From assembly GCF_947179165.1 (NCBI RefSeq), contig NC_077242.1, forward strand, positions 44,781,097 through 44,845,096: DNA of 64,000 nucleotides, read 5' to 3'. Shown here one piece after another: positions 46,861 through 58,189 of the stretch; positions within the stretch are counted from its first letter, which is position 1, and each line of letters starts with the position of its first letter. A program made the position numbers and the translations under genes. The notes below the pieces were generated by a model. The model saw only the letters and a list, made by a program, of their open reading frames with translations. It was not told the DNA's origin and did no database searches. The stretch is from Solanum dulcamara. Lineage: Eukaryota; Streptophyta; Magnoliopsida; Solanales; Solanaceae.

Positions 46861-47370
46861 GCTAAGTTCCAGTGGACCGATGTTTGTGAACAAAGCTTTC
46901 AATTACTGAAAGATAAGTTGACTACAGCCCTTGTTCTAATTTTTCCTGAAGAACCATATGACTATGTTATTATTGTGATGCTTCCAGTATTGGCCTAGGT
47001 TGTGTACTGATGCAACATGGTAGAGTCATAGCCTATGCCTCCCGCTAGCTCAGGAAGTATGAAAGAAATTATTCTACTCATGATTTGGAATTAGCAGCAG
47101 TAATTCATGATTTGAAAATATGGAGACATTACCTATATGGCATGCATTTGATATTTACACGGACCATAAAAGTCTCCAATACATCTTTAAGCAAAAGAAG
47201 CTGAAATTACGGCAAAGAAGGTGGCTAGAGTTACTAAAAGATTATGATGTTGACATCTTATACCACCCAGGGAAAGCAAATACTGTAGCAGATGTATTCA
47301 GTCATAAATCGATAGGTAGCTTGGCAGATGTACAACTAGAATGGAAGGACATAGTCCATGAGATTTGCTA
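46861..47370 (+). pseudogene. RNase H of element E
   Basis: Begins FQWTDVCEQSFQLLKDKL. A frame shift lies near 46975 before the DASSIGLG-like segment, then MQHGRVIAYASR and [20 protein letters not shown] are seen. Frame 47120-47371 holds [40 protein letters not shown] and ANTVADVFSHKS. The TDHKS aspartate is retained; the DALSR word is changed to DVFSH. Confidence 0.85.
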
Positions 47371-48689
47371 GTTAGCTAACCGTGGAATCCGTTTGGTTGG
47401 TTTTGATGATAATGGAGTTTCTATTCGATGAATTGCTGAATCCTCTATCATAGAAGAAGTAAAGCAACGCCAATACAAGGATCCTGTTCTGGCACAGTAT
47501 AGGGATGTAACCTTTCAAAAGGAAAAGACCCCATTCGAGGTCACACCTGATGGAGTACTGAGGTATAAGGGCAGGCTATGTGTATTAGAGATTGCAGGCT
47601 TGTGGCAAATTGTTATGGGAGAGGCACATTATGCCCGTTTATCTATTCACCTAGGGTCAACAAAGATGTATCATGACCTCATATGTTTATATTGGTGGGA
47701 TGGCATGAAAAAGGATATAGCAAAATTCGTAGCCCAGTACCCAAATTGCCAACAGGTCAAAATTAAGTATTAGAAGCCTAGTGGACTATTACAGGAGATG
47801 AAAATCCTGACTTGGAAATAGGAAGAAATTAATATGGATTTTATTACAGGCTTACCTCCACTCTATGGAAGTATGATTCCATATGGGTTATTGTAGATGG
47901 CTGACAAAATCAGCTCATTTCCTTCCAGTTAGAAATAGATATTTAGCTGAGGACTATGCGAGGTTATATATCAACGAAATAGTAAGACTTCACGGGGTTC
48001 CCACCTCTATTATCTCAGATAGAGGAGCTTAATTTACAGCTAACTTTTAGAGATCATTCCAGAAGGAATTGGGAACACAGGTGAATCTTAGTACAATATT
48101 TTACCCTTAGACTCATGGATAGGCCGAGCGTACTATTTAGATGCTAGAAGATATGTTGTAGGCCTGTATTATTAACTTCAGAGGTAGCTGGGATGATCAT
48201 TTTCTACTTATTGAGTTTGCCTATAATAATAACTATCATTCTAGCATCCAGATGACACCATATGAAGCTTTATATGACAAAAAGTGCAAATCACCTATTA
48301 GTTGGTTTGAGGTTGGTGAGACAACTAGTAGGCCCAGACATGATTTAGTAAGCTATTGATAAAGTGAAGTCCATTCAGGAGAAACTATTAGCAGTCCAGA
48401 GTCAATAGAAGTCATACGTAGATAGCCGACGTCGATACTTAGAGTTTGAAGTTGGGGATTGGGTTCTTGTAGGTGTCACTGATGAAAGCTGTAATGAGAA
48501 TTGACAAGAAAAGGAAACTTAGCCTGAGGTACATTGTCCCTTATCAGATCATTTGTAAGGTAGACAAGGTTGCCTATAAGTTGGACCTACCATCTAATTT
48601 AGAAGCAGTACATCCAATTTTTCACGTGTCAATGCTCTACAAAGGTATAGGAGACCCATCCAGAATATTTCCCATAAATGATGTCTAGG
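47371..48689 (+). pseudogene. Integrase of element E
   Basis: The zinc-finger side shows EAHYARLSIHLGSTKMYHDL (about 47620-47680) and AQYPNCQQVK, where the first Cys of the CxxC pair is Tyr. Core: EEINMDFITGLPP, a shift, KSAHFLPVRNRYLAEDYARL, GVPTSIISDRGA and DMLEACIINF-like words with stops (47820-48190). [21 protein letters not shown] text follows near 48235-48290. The C-terminus (frame 48473-48688) has KRKLSLRYIVPYQII and HPIFHVSMLYKGIGDPS. Multiple stops make it non-functional. Confidence 0.85.
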
Positions 48690-48855
48690 TAACAGGGGAG
48701 TTATCCTATGAGGAGTAATCTATCGCCATCCTGGATCAGTAGATTAAAAGATTGCGAATAAGGACGTGGCTTTTGTCAAGGTATTGTAGTAAAATAATAA
48801 TCGGGAAGAGATGACCTGGAAAGGAGAAGAAGAGATGAAAAATAAATATCCATAA
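48690..48855 (+). pseudogene. Chromodomain trace of element E
   Basis: ELSYEE, then AILDQ and IKRLRIRT, then shifted words equivalent to the EATWE and KYPHLF ends (about 48800-48850). Weak, but in the right place after the integrase tail. Confidence 0.55.
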
Positions 48856-49005
48856 TTGTTCCTTATGTCTATAGGTAATCTAAACTCCTAAAATTATTAC
48901 ATTGATTGATAGGTAAAACTATATGTTGTAGCAATAAAAGAGATTTCCCTGAAATCTGTATAAGATCTTGGGGGGTTTGCTTAACATTTGAGGACGAATG
49001 TTCTA

Positions 49006-49133
49006 AAGGGGGGAAGGCTGTTATACCCCATGATTTTGTATATTGGGACATTTGTTTTGTTTAAGCTTCTCTAAAGTTTCCATGTGATCCATGTTATCAA
49101 TGATGTTACCAAATGATCCAAAGGAGGGGAGGA
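49006..49133 (+). other. Doubled interior end: two polypurine tracts with LTR-start-like sequence between
   Basis: The first tract CTAAAGGGGGGAAGG (49003-49017) follows GAGGACGAATGTT and is followed by TGTTATACCCCATGATTTTG, itself like an LTR start. About 100 bases later a second tract CCAAAGGAGGGGAGGA (49118-49133) directly precedes the real 3' LTR at 49134. The middle piece looks like the beginning of a different LTR. Confidence 0.75.
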
Positions 49134-49612
49134 TGTAATGCCCCATATTTTGCATAGACTAGTTCTATGTGAGTAGTGATGGTTGAAAATAGGTTTGAAA
49201 GGATTTGAAAGGAGTTGGATTGCAAATAATGAGTCATGGTAATAGACCTACTTGCTTAAGCTACCGGTTTGGATGTCTTACATAATTAAGCTACTTGAGT
49301 ACATGTCGAGATTAAGTAGAAAGGATCACACAAGTTCTTAAGGTGATACTATAAAAAGAATAAGTAGGTGATGCACCTACTTAGAATGTATGGGCTATAT
49401 TTTTTAAAAAAGGGCAAGTAGGTGATGCAACTACTTACAAACTTGTGGCATGAATTAAGAGGGGATTAGTGATTAGTTATGACTAATTAAGTTAATTAAA
49501 CCATTAAGGGGGGCCTACCAAGACACATGGCAGCAACTGATTGACGCATGGGTTATAGAGGGAAACATGTCAACCACATGGACAGCCCATGGACACATGT
49601 CCACTATATGGG

Positions 49613-49616
<4 letters not shown>

Positions 49617-49658
<42 letters not shown>
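49617..49658. repeat. TA microsatellite in 3' LTR
   Basis: About 42 bases of uninterrupted AT repeat at the position equivalent to 41045-41173, where the tract is three times longer. Confidence 0.95.
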
Positions 49659-49662
<4 letters not shown>

Positions 49663-50683
49663 GACTAAGAGCTCATTTTTGGATCATTATTCTTCTTCCT
49701 AACTTAGAGAAAAATAGAGAAATAGAGAGACTTAGAACTTCAGCCATGGCTAGCTGAACTTACAGCCCTAATTAGTGATCCAAAACTAATCATTACAAGA
49801 TAATTCCACCCTTAGAAAGTCTACAACAATATAGGTTGATCCTAGGAGTAACAAAATTGAGTTAATTGAAGCCATCAAGTTTCAGCCAAGTTGAGGAATC
49901 GAATTGTGAAGGTAAGGTCTAATCATCTTTTTACATATTCTAGTAACGGTTTAGACATATTGTAAATGTGTACATATAAATTGAATCCATGAACTTATGA
50001 AGGTTGATGTTAAAGTACATGAATATGTGGGTATTAATGTTGGCTTAGTTATTACAAAGTTGATTTGAATATAAGGAAAACATCGCCTAATTTTCTAGAA
50101 AGAAGCTACTAATGTTAGAGTACATTTTGGACCTTAACGTAACTTAAGCATAGTTTTTGACATCTTAATATAGGTGGAGACACTTTGGGTAGCGTATACA
50201 TGTCATGTGGCGAATAAGCTCTATAGGTATGTAAAGCTATCCCTCCTTTTTTGGCATGTCTTAGATATAAGTGATATATGATATGAGCTTTGGGGGTAAT
50301 TCCATTCATAAGCTCCGAGTATGATTCATGACTCTTATTCACTTCTTGACGATAAACCTCTTAAAGTAGTTGAGCTATTGCCCTTGAGCCTTCTATATGT
50401 TGAATAGTAAATGAATGTATAAGCTCCTATTCCTAAGGACTCTACGATGATAAATGTATCTGATTCCATAAGTTGTTTAGCATTATCTTGATACATGTCT
50501 ATGATTCCTGAGGCTCTATTTGATATAGTCCCTAATGATATTCAGATGGTACTTGAGATGATTACTATCCTGATCTTTAAATGATAGTTCCTTATGATTA
50601 TTCTGTTGAGTCTCAGATGATCATCTAGTTGTATATGGTTTTTCATGATATTCTACTCGTGCATATCGTTAATACATCTTGCA

Positions 50684-50956
50684 CCGAGTCCCAGTCGGGT
50701 ATGTTATCATGCATAATTTACTACATTATCCACTGAGTCCCTCACTAGAGGGCCGGGTACACTATATGATGACATGATGATGCAATGATATGGTTATGGC
50801 ACCTAGTACCACGATGGTCCGGGTACGGTATATGTGTACATGACTTCATTCACCGAGTTCCTTACTAGAGGGCCGAGTACGATATATGTATATGTTGATA
50901 TGATAATATAATGATTCGATTATGGCACCAAGTACCATAATGGGCCGGGTACGGTA
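50684..50956. repeat. Array of CCGAGTCCC-GGCCGGGTA motifs (3' LTR copy)
   Basis: Five copies at 50684, 50731, 50800, 50851 and 50926 corresponding to the series at 42846-43112, with independent point changes. Confidence 0.7.
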
Positions 50957-52643
50957 TATGATAATGATATGAATGATTTGTTTCATAAAACACAGGTACA
51001 GTGAGTTCTTGATTATCATACTTGTCTCCTGGACTCTCTACTTCAGTTATAATCTTTCTATTATATTTCATGCTTTACATACTTGGTAAATATCTTGTAA
51101 TAACCCCCTTCCTCAGAGGGGGGACTGCATTTCATGCCCGCAGTTACAGATACTAGCTTTGATGATCCGCCAGCCTAGGATTCCTACACAACTATTTTGG
51201 GGTGCTCCTTTATGTCGGAGCCTAGACTTGTGGTATAAACCCCTTTTTGATGTATACATATATTTATTCAGGGGTACGACGGGGCCCTGTCCCGCTATAT
51301 GATACTATTGGTACTCTTAGAAGTATGTAGACATATGTGTGGGTTGTATATAGATGATGTTCAATAGTGCTAGTATGACTTATGTTTTGGGACGTTCCCT
51401 TTCATAGTAGCAGCCTTGTCGGCTCACGTATACGTATATAATGGGATGACCCCACACGCTATGACAACCTCGTCAGCTTATGTACATCATTACCTATTGA
51501 TAAGTTATGACTCCTCAGGAGACAAGTTGTGGTAATACATAAATATGTGACAGTTTTGAGATAACATTCTATTTCTTTACGTTCTCAATTATGCGTGGTT
51601 TGATTATAGTTTGCAGGAGTGTACATGAGTGTCCATTTTGGACACCAGTTATGGCCTACGGGATTGGGTCATGATAATAAACAATATTAATGGGACATAA
51701 TCAATATGAACATGTGATGCATGATCGAATACTTGAAAATATGGAATAAAACTTGAAAAAACACTTGAAAATATTTAATAAGGTCAATGCATCATAAACA
51801 TCATAAGAGCTTGTAGGACATAACATACACATATGTGGGATATTCCTTAATTAATATTTAAGACTATGTGAGCTATAACATAGAATCCAATATAACTCTC
51901 ATACCGAGAAGAGAGAGGCTACTTTCCAAGGTAGACTCCATATAAACATGAACATGAGTTATATGTGGATGTACTAGTTAAGACATAAAGGCATCTATGG
52001 TGGCACATAGTTTTGGAACTAAGGGTTGCTACTAGGGTTTCCTCGTGGATCCCCCCCACAAAGTTTGCTCAGTGCTAAGTTAATCCCAATGGAATACATG
52101 AAAACATAATCATTAAGAAAGGAAAATAAATACCAATTCATATTCGTAAAATAGCATAATAAGAGTAGCTTCTTGGAAACCATGATCATAACATAACATA
52201 TGGATACTTATCTTTCTAAGCATCCAAATCATAATTTCTTGTGTATTGTGAGAAATCCTTTCCCAATTCATGGTTACTTTCTTGAAATATACTTGAAAAC
52301 ATAGTCCAAAGATTTACATAAAATATTCATAAACATTCTTAAGTACTTGAACATGAAATCATAATTCATACTTGAAATTCATAGTGTAATGCATGGGTCA
52401 TTACAAAACTGATTGAAAACATGCAATTGAAAACTTAAATCATGCATGAATAGACTATTAAAATAGATTAAAAGTATAATGGAATTGACCCAATTTAATT
52501 GATCAAAACCCTAGAACCCTTGAATTGAAATTGATAGAAAAAGGGAGAAATATTTGGGACTCCATGGATAGAATAAGATCCATGGATGAATTCCCACAGC
52601 AGATTCTAGCCTTGAGATTTGAAAGAGGAGACTTAAAGCTTGA

Positions 52644-55079
52644 ATAATTGTTATGACCCAAGCCTAGGCCCTGGACATGACACGACAATCAGAACCCAAA
52701 GGATCCCAACCAAGCCATCTTAGCATACATTGCATACATAAGGTAAAGGAACATGATGAGATAAGCGGAGGAAATCTATTCAATAAGAAGTCAAAGGAAC
52801 ATGAACTATAACCAAATGTCCAAAAAGGGACTTACATCACTTGTAACTTCTAAACATGCCTCTATACTTGACTTGATGGGGGCTTAGGATAAGCTCCCAT
52901 CTCACCCGAATTATAAAAGAAAGTCAAGGTAACATCATAAAATAAAAGTCATATCCTCGATGAAATAAGGACTCACCAACTTTTGAAAACTAAACCAACT
53001 CTAGCCACGAATATAAGGAGCATGAGTATCATCCGTCCCTACATTATAAGATAATGTAGACAGAATATACATTAGTTTATAGAAGGTACTAAGTATGTGA
53101 GTTATGCATGATCAACTAATAGGACATGAACAATGTCGCATATGATGCATGACCAATCATAATGAGCATGAAATAATTTAAAAGTATTTGAATCTCATGA
53201 AAACTTATGATCAATACATCATAAAACTTCATAGTAAACACTTCATCTTTGCATATAACTTGAATATGGGATAAGAACTTTAATCGATATCTTAAGACCA
53301 TGCGTGCTATAAAATGGAATCTGATGTAACTCCCATATCGAGAAGAGAGAGGCTACTTGCCAAGGTAGACTCCACGAGAACAACTTTAAACTCAAGAGAT
53401 ATATGTGGATCCAATAGCTAAGACATGAATTCAACCTACAAAGGCAATGTAGTTTGGAACTTTAGGTTACTACTAAGATTCCCTTAGGTAACTAATTACG
53501 TTATCGGACTGAACTCCACCTATAAATTCTTTCAGTGGTTAATCAATAACCCAACGGAATTCAGTAAAACATAGAAGTATCATCATTAACTTCATCATAA
53601 AAATAGTCATTATATTAGCTCATTAACTTTAGTGATTCATAGGAATCCATAACTTCGATGAGAATTGTCCTTATCACCATCTTAAACTTGGTTGTGTGAG
53701 AATTATACTTATCACACCATAATAACTTTCTTGGATCACAATTGATTGAGCATCATAACTTTCATCATTCAGTCATCAATCTAAGCTTCATTTATAAAAG
53801 CTTTCTTTTGAAATCAGTTAACTCATAATCAAAAACTCATGTAAATCATCATTGAACCTCATCATCATAACTAAAAATAGATTTATGCATGGACATTCAT
53901 AATTCAACTTCAAATCATGCAATTCGTATAGAAACATGCTTATATTGATCATTGGTGACATCTAAAAACAAAATTTAAACAACCCAATGCAATTCATCAA
54001 AACTAGGGTTGACAGATAATGGAAAATTGAATGAAACTTTGAGGGAACCTTGAGACTTCATGGGTGAAAGGAACCCATAAATCAATCCCCACATACCTTG
54101 ATGAAATCAACTCAAAATTATAGAAGAACCTTGATGAACTTGAAACCCTAGGTTGGAATTTGAAGGAGAGCTTGAGAGAATTCATTGTTCTTGCCTTAGA
54201 GAAATTTTGAAGAATGATTTAGAATAGAGGGAATTTTTAAGGGATGGATAGTTTTAGGCTAGAACTTGGCCATAGTAGTGTCTAGGTTTATTGAACCAGA
54301 CTTTAGGAAAAGACAAGATTGCCTTTCATTAAAACTTGAATTTAGACCGATGGATCCAGTTCTATGAATCATCCTCAAGTCTACGACTCGTAGACTTCAG
54401 TCATCATGATGAAATATCTAAAAATAAGGGCCTCTGATATTTTCTTACGAGTCATTATTAAGACTCGTAATTTTCTTTATGACTCGTTATTCTTAATCGT
54501 CCTGCAAGTCTGAGAACCTGCAGGTTTCCTAAATTTTGAATCTCCCCTATGATTCTAATTGATAAATCGTAGACAGTCCTACAACTCATCCTGTTGAGTC
54601 CTAATGTGAAAATATGAGATTTTCCCGGCACCAAATGAAGGACCTACTCTATAAATCATTCCTATGAGTCATAGAAATTACTATGAGCCATAAAAGAGTC
54701 GTAGACCTGAAATTTATTCCTTTTGTTGAGATTTATCCTTTATAGGTGCAGGGCTATTGTACTTTAATTATATTATTTATTTATAGTAGTAAATGCCTCT
54801 TTCTTTCCGTACTATTCTATCATGACTTTCTCACTTTTGTTATTTCTTATTTTCATCTTATTTTCGATATGCTTATCCCTATCTGACCTTTAATCTTATT
54901 TTCCTCTATTGAGCTGAGGGTCTTTTGGAAATAGCCACCCTACCTTTCAAGGTAGGGGTTATGTCTGCATACACTCTATCCTCCCCAAACTCCACATGGT
55001 GGGACTATACTAGATTTGTTGTTGTTGTTGAGATTTATCCTTAGTTCTAACTTTCGGACTTCTGGGGTCTTACAATAAT
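52644..55079 (-). mobile_element. Solo LTR G with ATAAT duplication
   Basis: LTR 52649-55074 (2426 bp with the SINE) in minus orientation, flanked by ATAAT at 52644-52648 and 55075-55079. Tips TGTTATGACCC and GGGGTCTTACA are well kept. No primer site or polypurine tract adjoins. It belongs to the same family as solo LTRs at 31557, 35276 and 40202, and is inserted in solo LTR F. Confidence 0.92.
54728..55042 (+). mobile_element. TS-like SINE with TTG tail and 13-bp duplication
   Basis: Body 54741-55029. Its 3' half has the Solanaceae SINE words GAGCTGAGGGTCTTTTGGAA, GGTAGGGGTTATGTCTGC, TACACTCTATCCTCCCC and a GTTGTTGTTGTTG end, as in tRNA-derived TS SINEs. GAGATTTATCCTT at 54728-54740 and 55030-55042 is an exact 13-bp target duplication. 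The 5' half (54741-54900) is AT-rich and I see no clear pol III A or B box. Inserted in solo LTR G. Confidence 0.85.
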
Positions 55080-55746
55080 CCTAATTCTCCTTGATAGGAT
55101 CCTTTGGATAAGAAGAATTGATTTCTAGAGAGATGATTTTTTGATTTCAATAGCTTAAGAGAGAATGAGGGGAATTCAAACGGTTTGAGTAATTATAGGT
55201 TTAAGAAATAGGTCCAAAATAACATAGTTTAGGAGTTAAACGAGTTGAAAAAAGAAGAAATTAAGCTTATTAAATGACTGGCAAAGACCAATTCAGTGAG
55301 ATTGGTCGAGCTCGCCATCTTGATTGGTGAGTCATCGATCTCCTAGCCCATCTCGCCAAATTGTCTAGGATCACTGAGGATTTTCTTTGAAATATTTGGC
55401 GAGTTGCCTCAACTCGCTGTCCAAGTTGGTAAGTCACCGTCCACACCTTGTCTCTCCAACTTTGCTCCCCATCTGAGCAAATTTCTCAGAACTTTTTGGT
55501 GAGGAAGCTTAGCTCGCTGAAGCATTTCGGGTAGTCGCCAACCCCTTTTTTCCTTTTGGTAATTGTCCTTCCTATTTGAGCAAGATTTTTTTGGACTTTT
55601 AGACAAGATTGAGTGCACTTCAATGATATGCCAAAACCATTTGGTAAGTCACCCAGTGACTCGACAAGTTTCAACCTTATTTTCTTTTGAGTTTCCTTTT
55701 CAACTTCAACATTTTGACTTTCCAACTTTTGGGGTCTTAAATGTAT

Positions 55747-56417
55747 TATGTTCGAATGAAAGTTGAATCATTTATATTCCTAGAAGAATTTATTATTTTT
55801 GACTATGAGGTTGACTTTGAGGTCCCCATTATTTTGGGAAGACCATTACCAGCCACTATGGTGCACTGGTTGATATGGAAACTAGACAATTGAAAAAATT
55901 TAAATTGAATAATAAAGAGGTAGTCTTCAATTTCTATTAGTTGATGAAGCACCCTAGATATATGCATGTGGTTTTAGTGATCCATTTTATTGATAAGGTG
56001 CAACTAGAGGTTCCTATTTAGGAGAGACTGTGTGTTGAAGTATTAGCGGCAGTGATCATGAATTGTGATATGGAAGACATTGATGAGTACAATGAAATAG
56101 TGAGTCACTTTCTGTCATAGTGTCCTACTCTTATGCACCAAAGAAGCTCGACTTGGACTAAAAGAATAGGGCGACAATACCTGCCACACCATCCGCTGAG
56201 GAGTTTTTAGTTTTAGAGCTTAAGCCTCTTCCATCTCATATGTAGTACCTTTTCTTAGGCGCTAATAACATTTTTCCAGTTATTATTATTGCATATCTTG
56301 GTGAAGGAAAGTGGAGGCTTTGAAATATGTGTTTAAGTAGTTCAAGAGGCTATTGGATAGTCCATTGCTGAGCTAATAGGTATCCCACATGGTATATACT
56401 CTCACAAGATCCAACTT
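55747..56417 (+). pseudogene. Athila-type protease region, second part
   Basis: Directly continues the reading cut at 40201: VESFIFLEEFIIFDYEVDFE, VPIILGRPLPATM, then stops. These are Athila protease words. From about 55930 to 56417 it degenerates, with KLDLD, ILPATPSAEEF-like and ELKPLPSHM fragments of the protease-RT spacer. Confidence 0.8.
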
Positions 56418-56786
56418 ATGCTAGATTGTAATCTTAGTATTGAACACCAACACAGACTGAATCCACCTATGCAAGAGGTTGTCGAGAAAGAAATCATGAA
56501 ATGGTTGGATGTTGGTGTGGTCTACCCAATTGTAGATAGTAAATGGGTGAGCCTAGTCCAATGTATGCGGAACAAGAAAAGAATCAATGTGGTTCCGAAT
56601 GCAAAGAATGAGCTTATTAAGATAAGGCAGTCATGTGTTGGAGAGTTTGCATGGATTACAGAAAGATGAATGCGTGGATTGAGAAAGATCACTTTCTTAT
56701 GTCAATCATGGATCTGATATTAGACTATCTTTCTAGAAAAGGATGGTATTGTTTTCTTTATGGTTATTCGGGTTATGATTAGATCT
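56418..56786 (+). pseudogene. Athila-type reverse transcriptase, N-terminal part
   Basis: Frame 56418-56669 reads SIEHQHRLNPPMQEVVEKEI, MKWLDVGVVYPIVDSKWVS and NVVPNAKNELIK. A shifted frame continues RVCMDYRKMNAW, EKDHFLMSIMDLILD and GWYCFLYGYSGYD. Reading stops at 56786 because LTR J is inserted before the catalytic YVDD region, which is not in the window. Confidence 0.85.
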
Positions 56787-58189
56787 CTTGACGCCTTGAG
56801 TCAAAACCCTAGGCGTGGCCAGTACTCAGAAATTATTTCTGGTTTCCAAGCAAACCGTTGGCCTGGATAACTACTCAGTGGAAGACTCACTCAGATACAA
56901 CATTTTTAACAAGATGGGCATGCAAAAGAATATGAATATTTCTTTACAAATATAACTCTCAAATACTCCAAAAATATAGATAGAATAATATTTAAAACAT
57001 ATCTCTGAAAACTAAAATAACTCTATACTATATCTATGTCTATGAAGCCTCTAACTGACTCTAAATAGGTATTGAGACAGGCCCATGGCTACCTCAAAGG
57101 ACTGACAATCAAATAAGCTAAAAGAGTTCCTCTGAATGCAAGGAGGTCTCACCAAAATTTGGATGAATGTAATCTTCAACGATGAGCCTGTTGAGAATCT
57201 CTAACACATATATATGTATCATAAAATAATGCAGCATCGAAAGACGTCAGTACATAAAATGTACAATAAAATAATTGAAAAGAAAGATACTCACTGAATA
57301 CTAAACTGGAATGAATACTAAAGTAACTCAACTCAAATAAAGTGTGCAAGTGTGAAAATAAGTCAATATTTTACAAAATATAAGTAAATGAATACAACTC
57401 AATATAAAAGTAATACTTTATCTTTTGGGGAATTCCTCTAACCAACAATCATCACGATGAGCATCGTGATAATATAACAAATTTATCTTATTATCATAGC
57501 CATCCAATACCTTGCCAGAGTAAGGGACGCAAACTCAACTCATGAATCCATATAAAAGTGCGTATCAGGAATTGAAGTGAGGAGTCTCCCGAACTAGTAT
57601 CATGATCCTATTTTTCGCTGACTACGTAGTTTATGGGGTTTGAGTTATCTAAAATCTTATCCAAATCGATGCTCAATACTACTCCCAAAATATGCAATAA
57701 TGCTCACATACTCAGGTGAGTGAAAATACTCAAAAATAATATTTCATTTAGTCTCATTGGACTTTTCCCAGTCTAACTCAACTCTTCTCAACTCACTATA
57801 TTCTCTTTAAAATATTTATACTTGTCAATCTTAGTAAATGTATTAAAATACAGCTTTTGTTTCTCAACTCATTCTCAAGATGAATAAATGCATAATTAGT
57901 CTAACTCATTTAAACTTGATAGGAATTATGTATAAACTCAGTAATGTAAAGTATCACAACTCAAGGGATATGATGAGCTCAAAACTCTTTTATTGGTCAA
58001 GGCATGAAAATATATCATTCTTTAATTCAATTAATAAATAGTAAAAGAAATCGTAAATACTCAATTAAGGTTCATGTGAATGTAAGCTTGAACAATAATT
58101 CAAAAACTCTAAGTATGGGAATAATTGAATTAGAATTGAATATACATAGAACTCAATGAGAAATAATCATAACTAACTTAAAAACTCAA
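56787..58189 (-). repeat. LTR J, minus orientation, U3 end missing
   Basis: Begins with a decayed tip (TTGACGCCTTGAGTC) and shares order and words with the LTR at 58190-60388 in the opposite direction: CTAGGCGTGGCCAGTACTC against the inverse of GGCCACACC...TACTCTCTCGAGG, and GTCAGTACATAAAATGTAC against GTACATTCCATGTACTAACG. It is about 0.8 kb shorter, lacking U3. It contains the hairpin ATCACGATGAGCATCGTGAT near 57450. Confidence 0.65.

Larger units (their letters stand above)
49134..51676 (+). repeat. 3' LTR of element E (2543 bp)
   Basis: Starts TGTAATGCCCCATATTTTGC and ends GGGTCATGATA. It aligns with 40519-43836 except for a 645-base deletion (5' LTR bases 41537-42181 missing at about 50015), a shorter TA tract and one hairpin unit fewer. 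Many point differences show an old insertion. Confidence 0.88.

Noticed and set aside
57448..57467. Hairpin ATCACGATG-AG-CATCGTGAT as terminator or miRNA precursor
   Set aside because: Short, inside an LTR, with no U-run and no long stem; no support for function.
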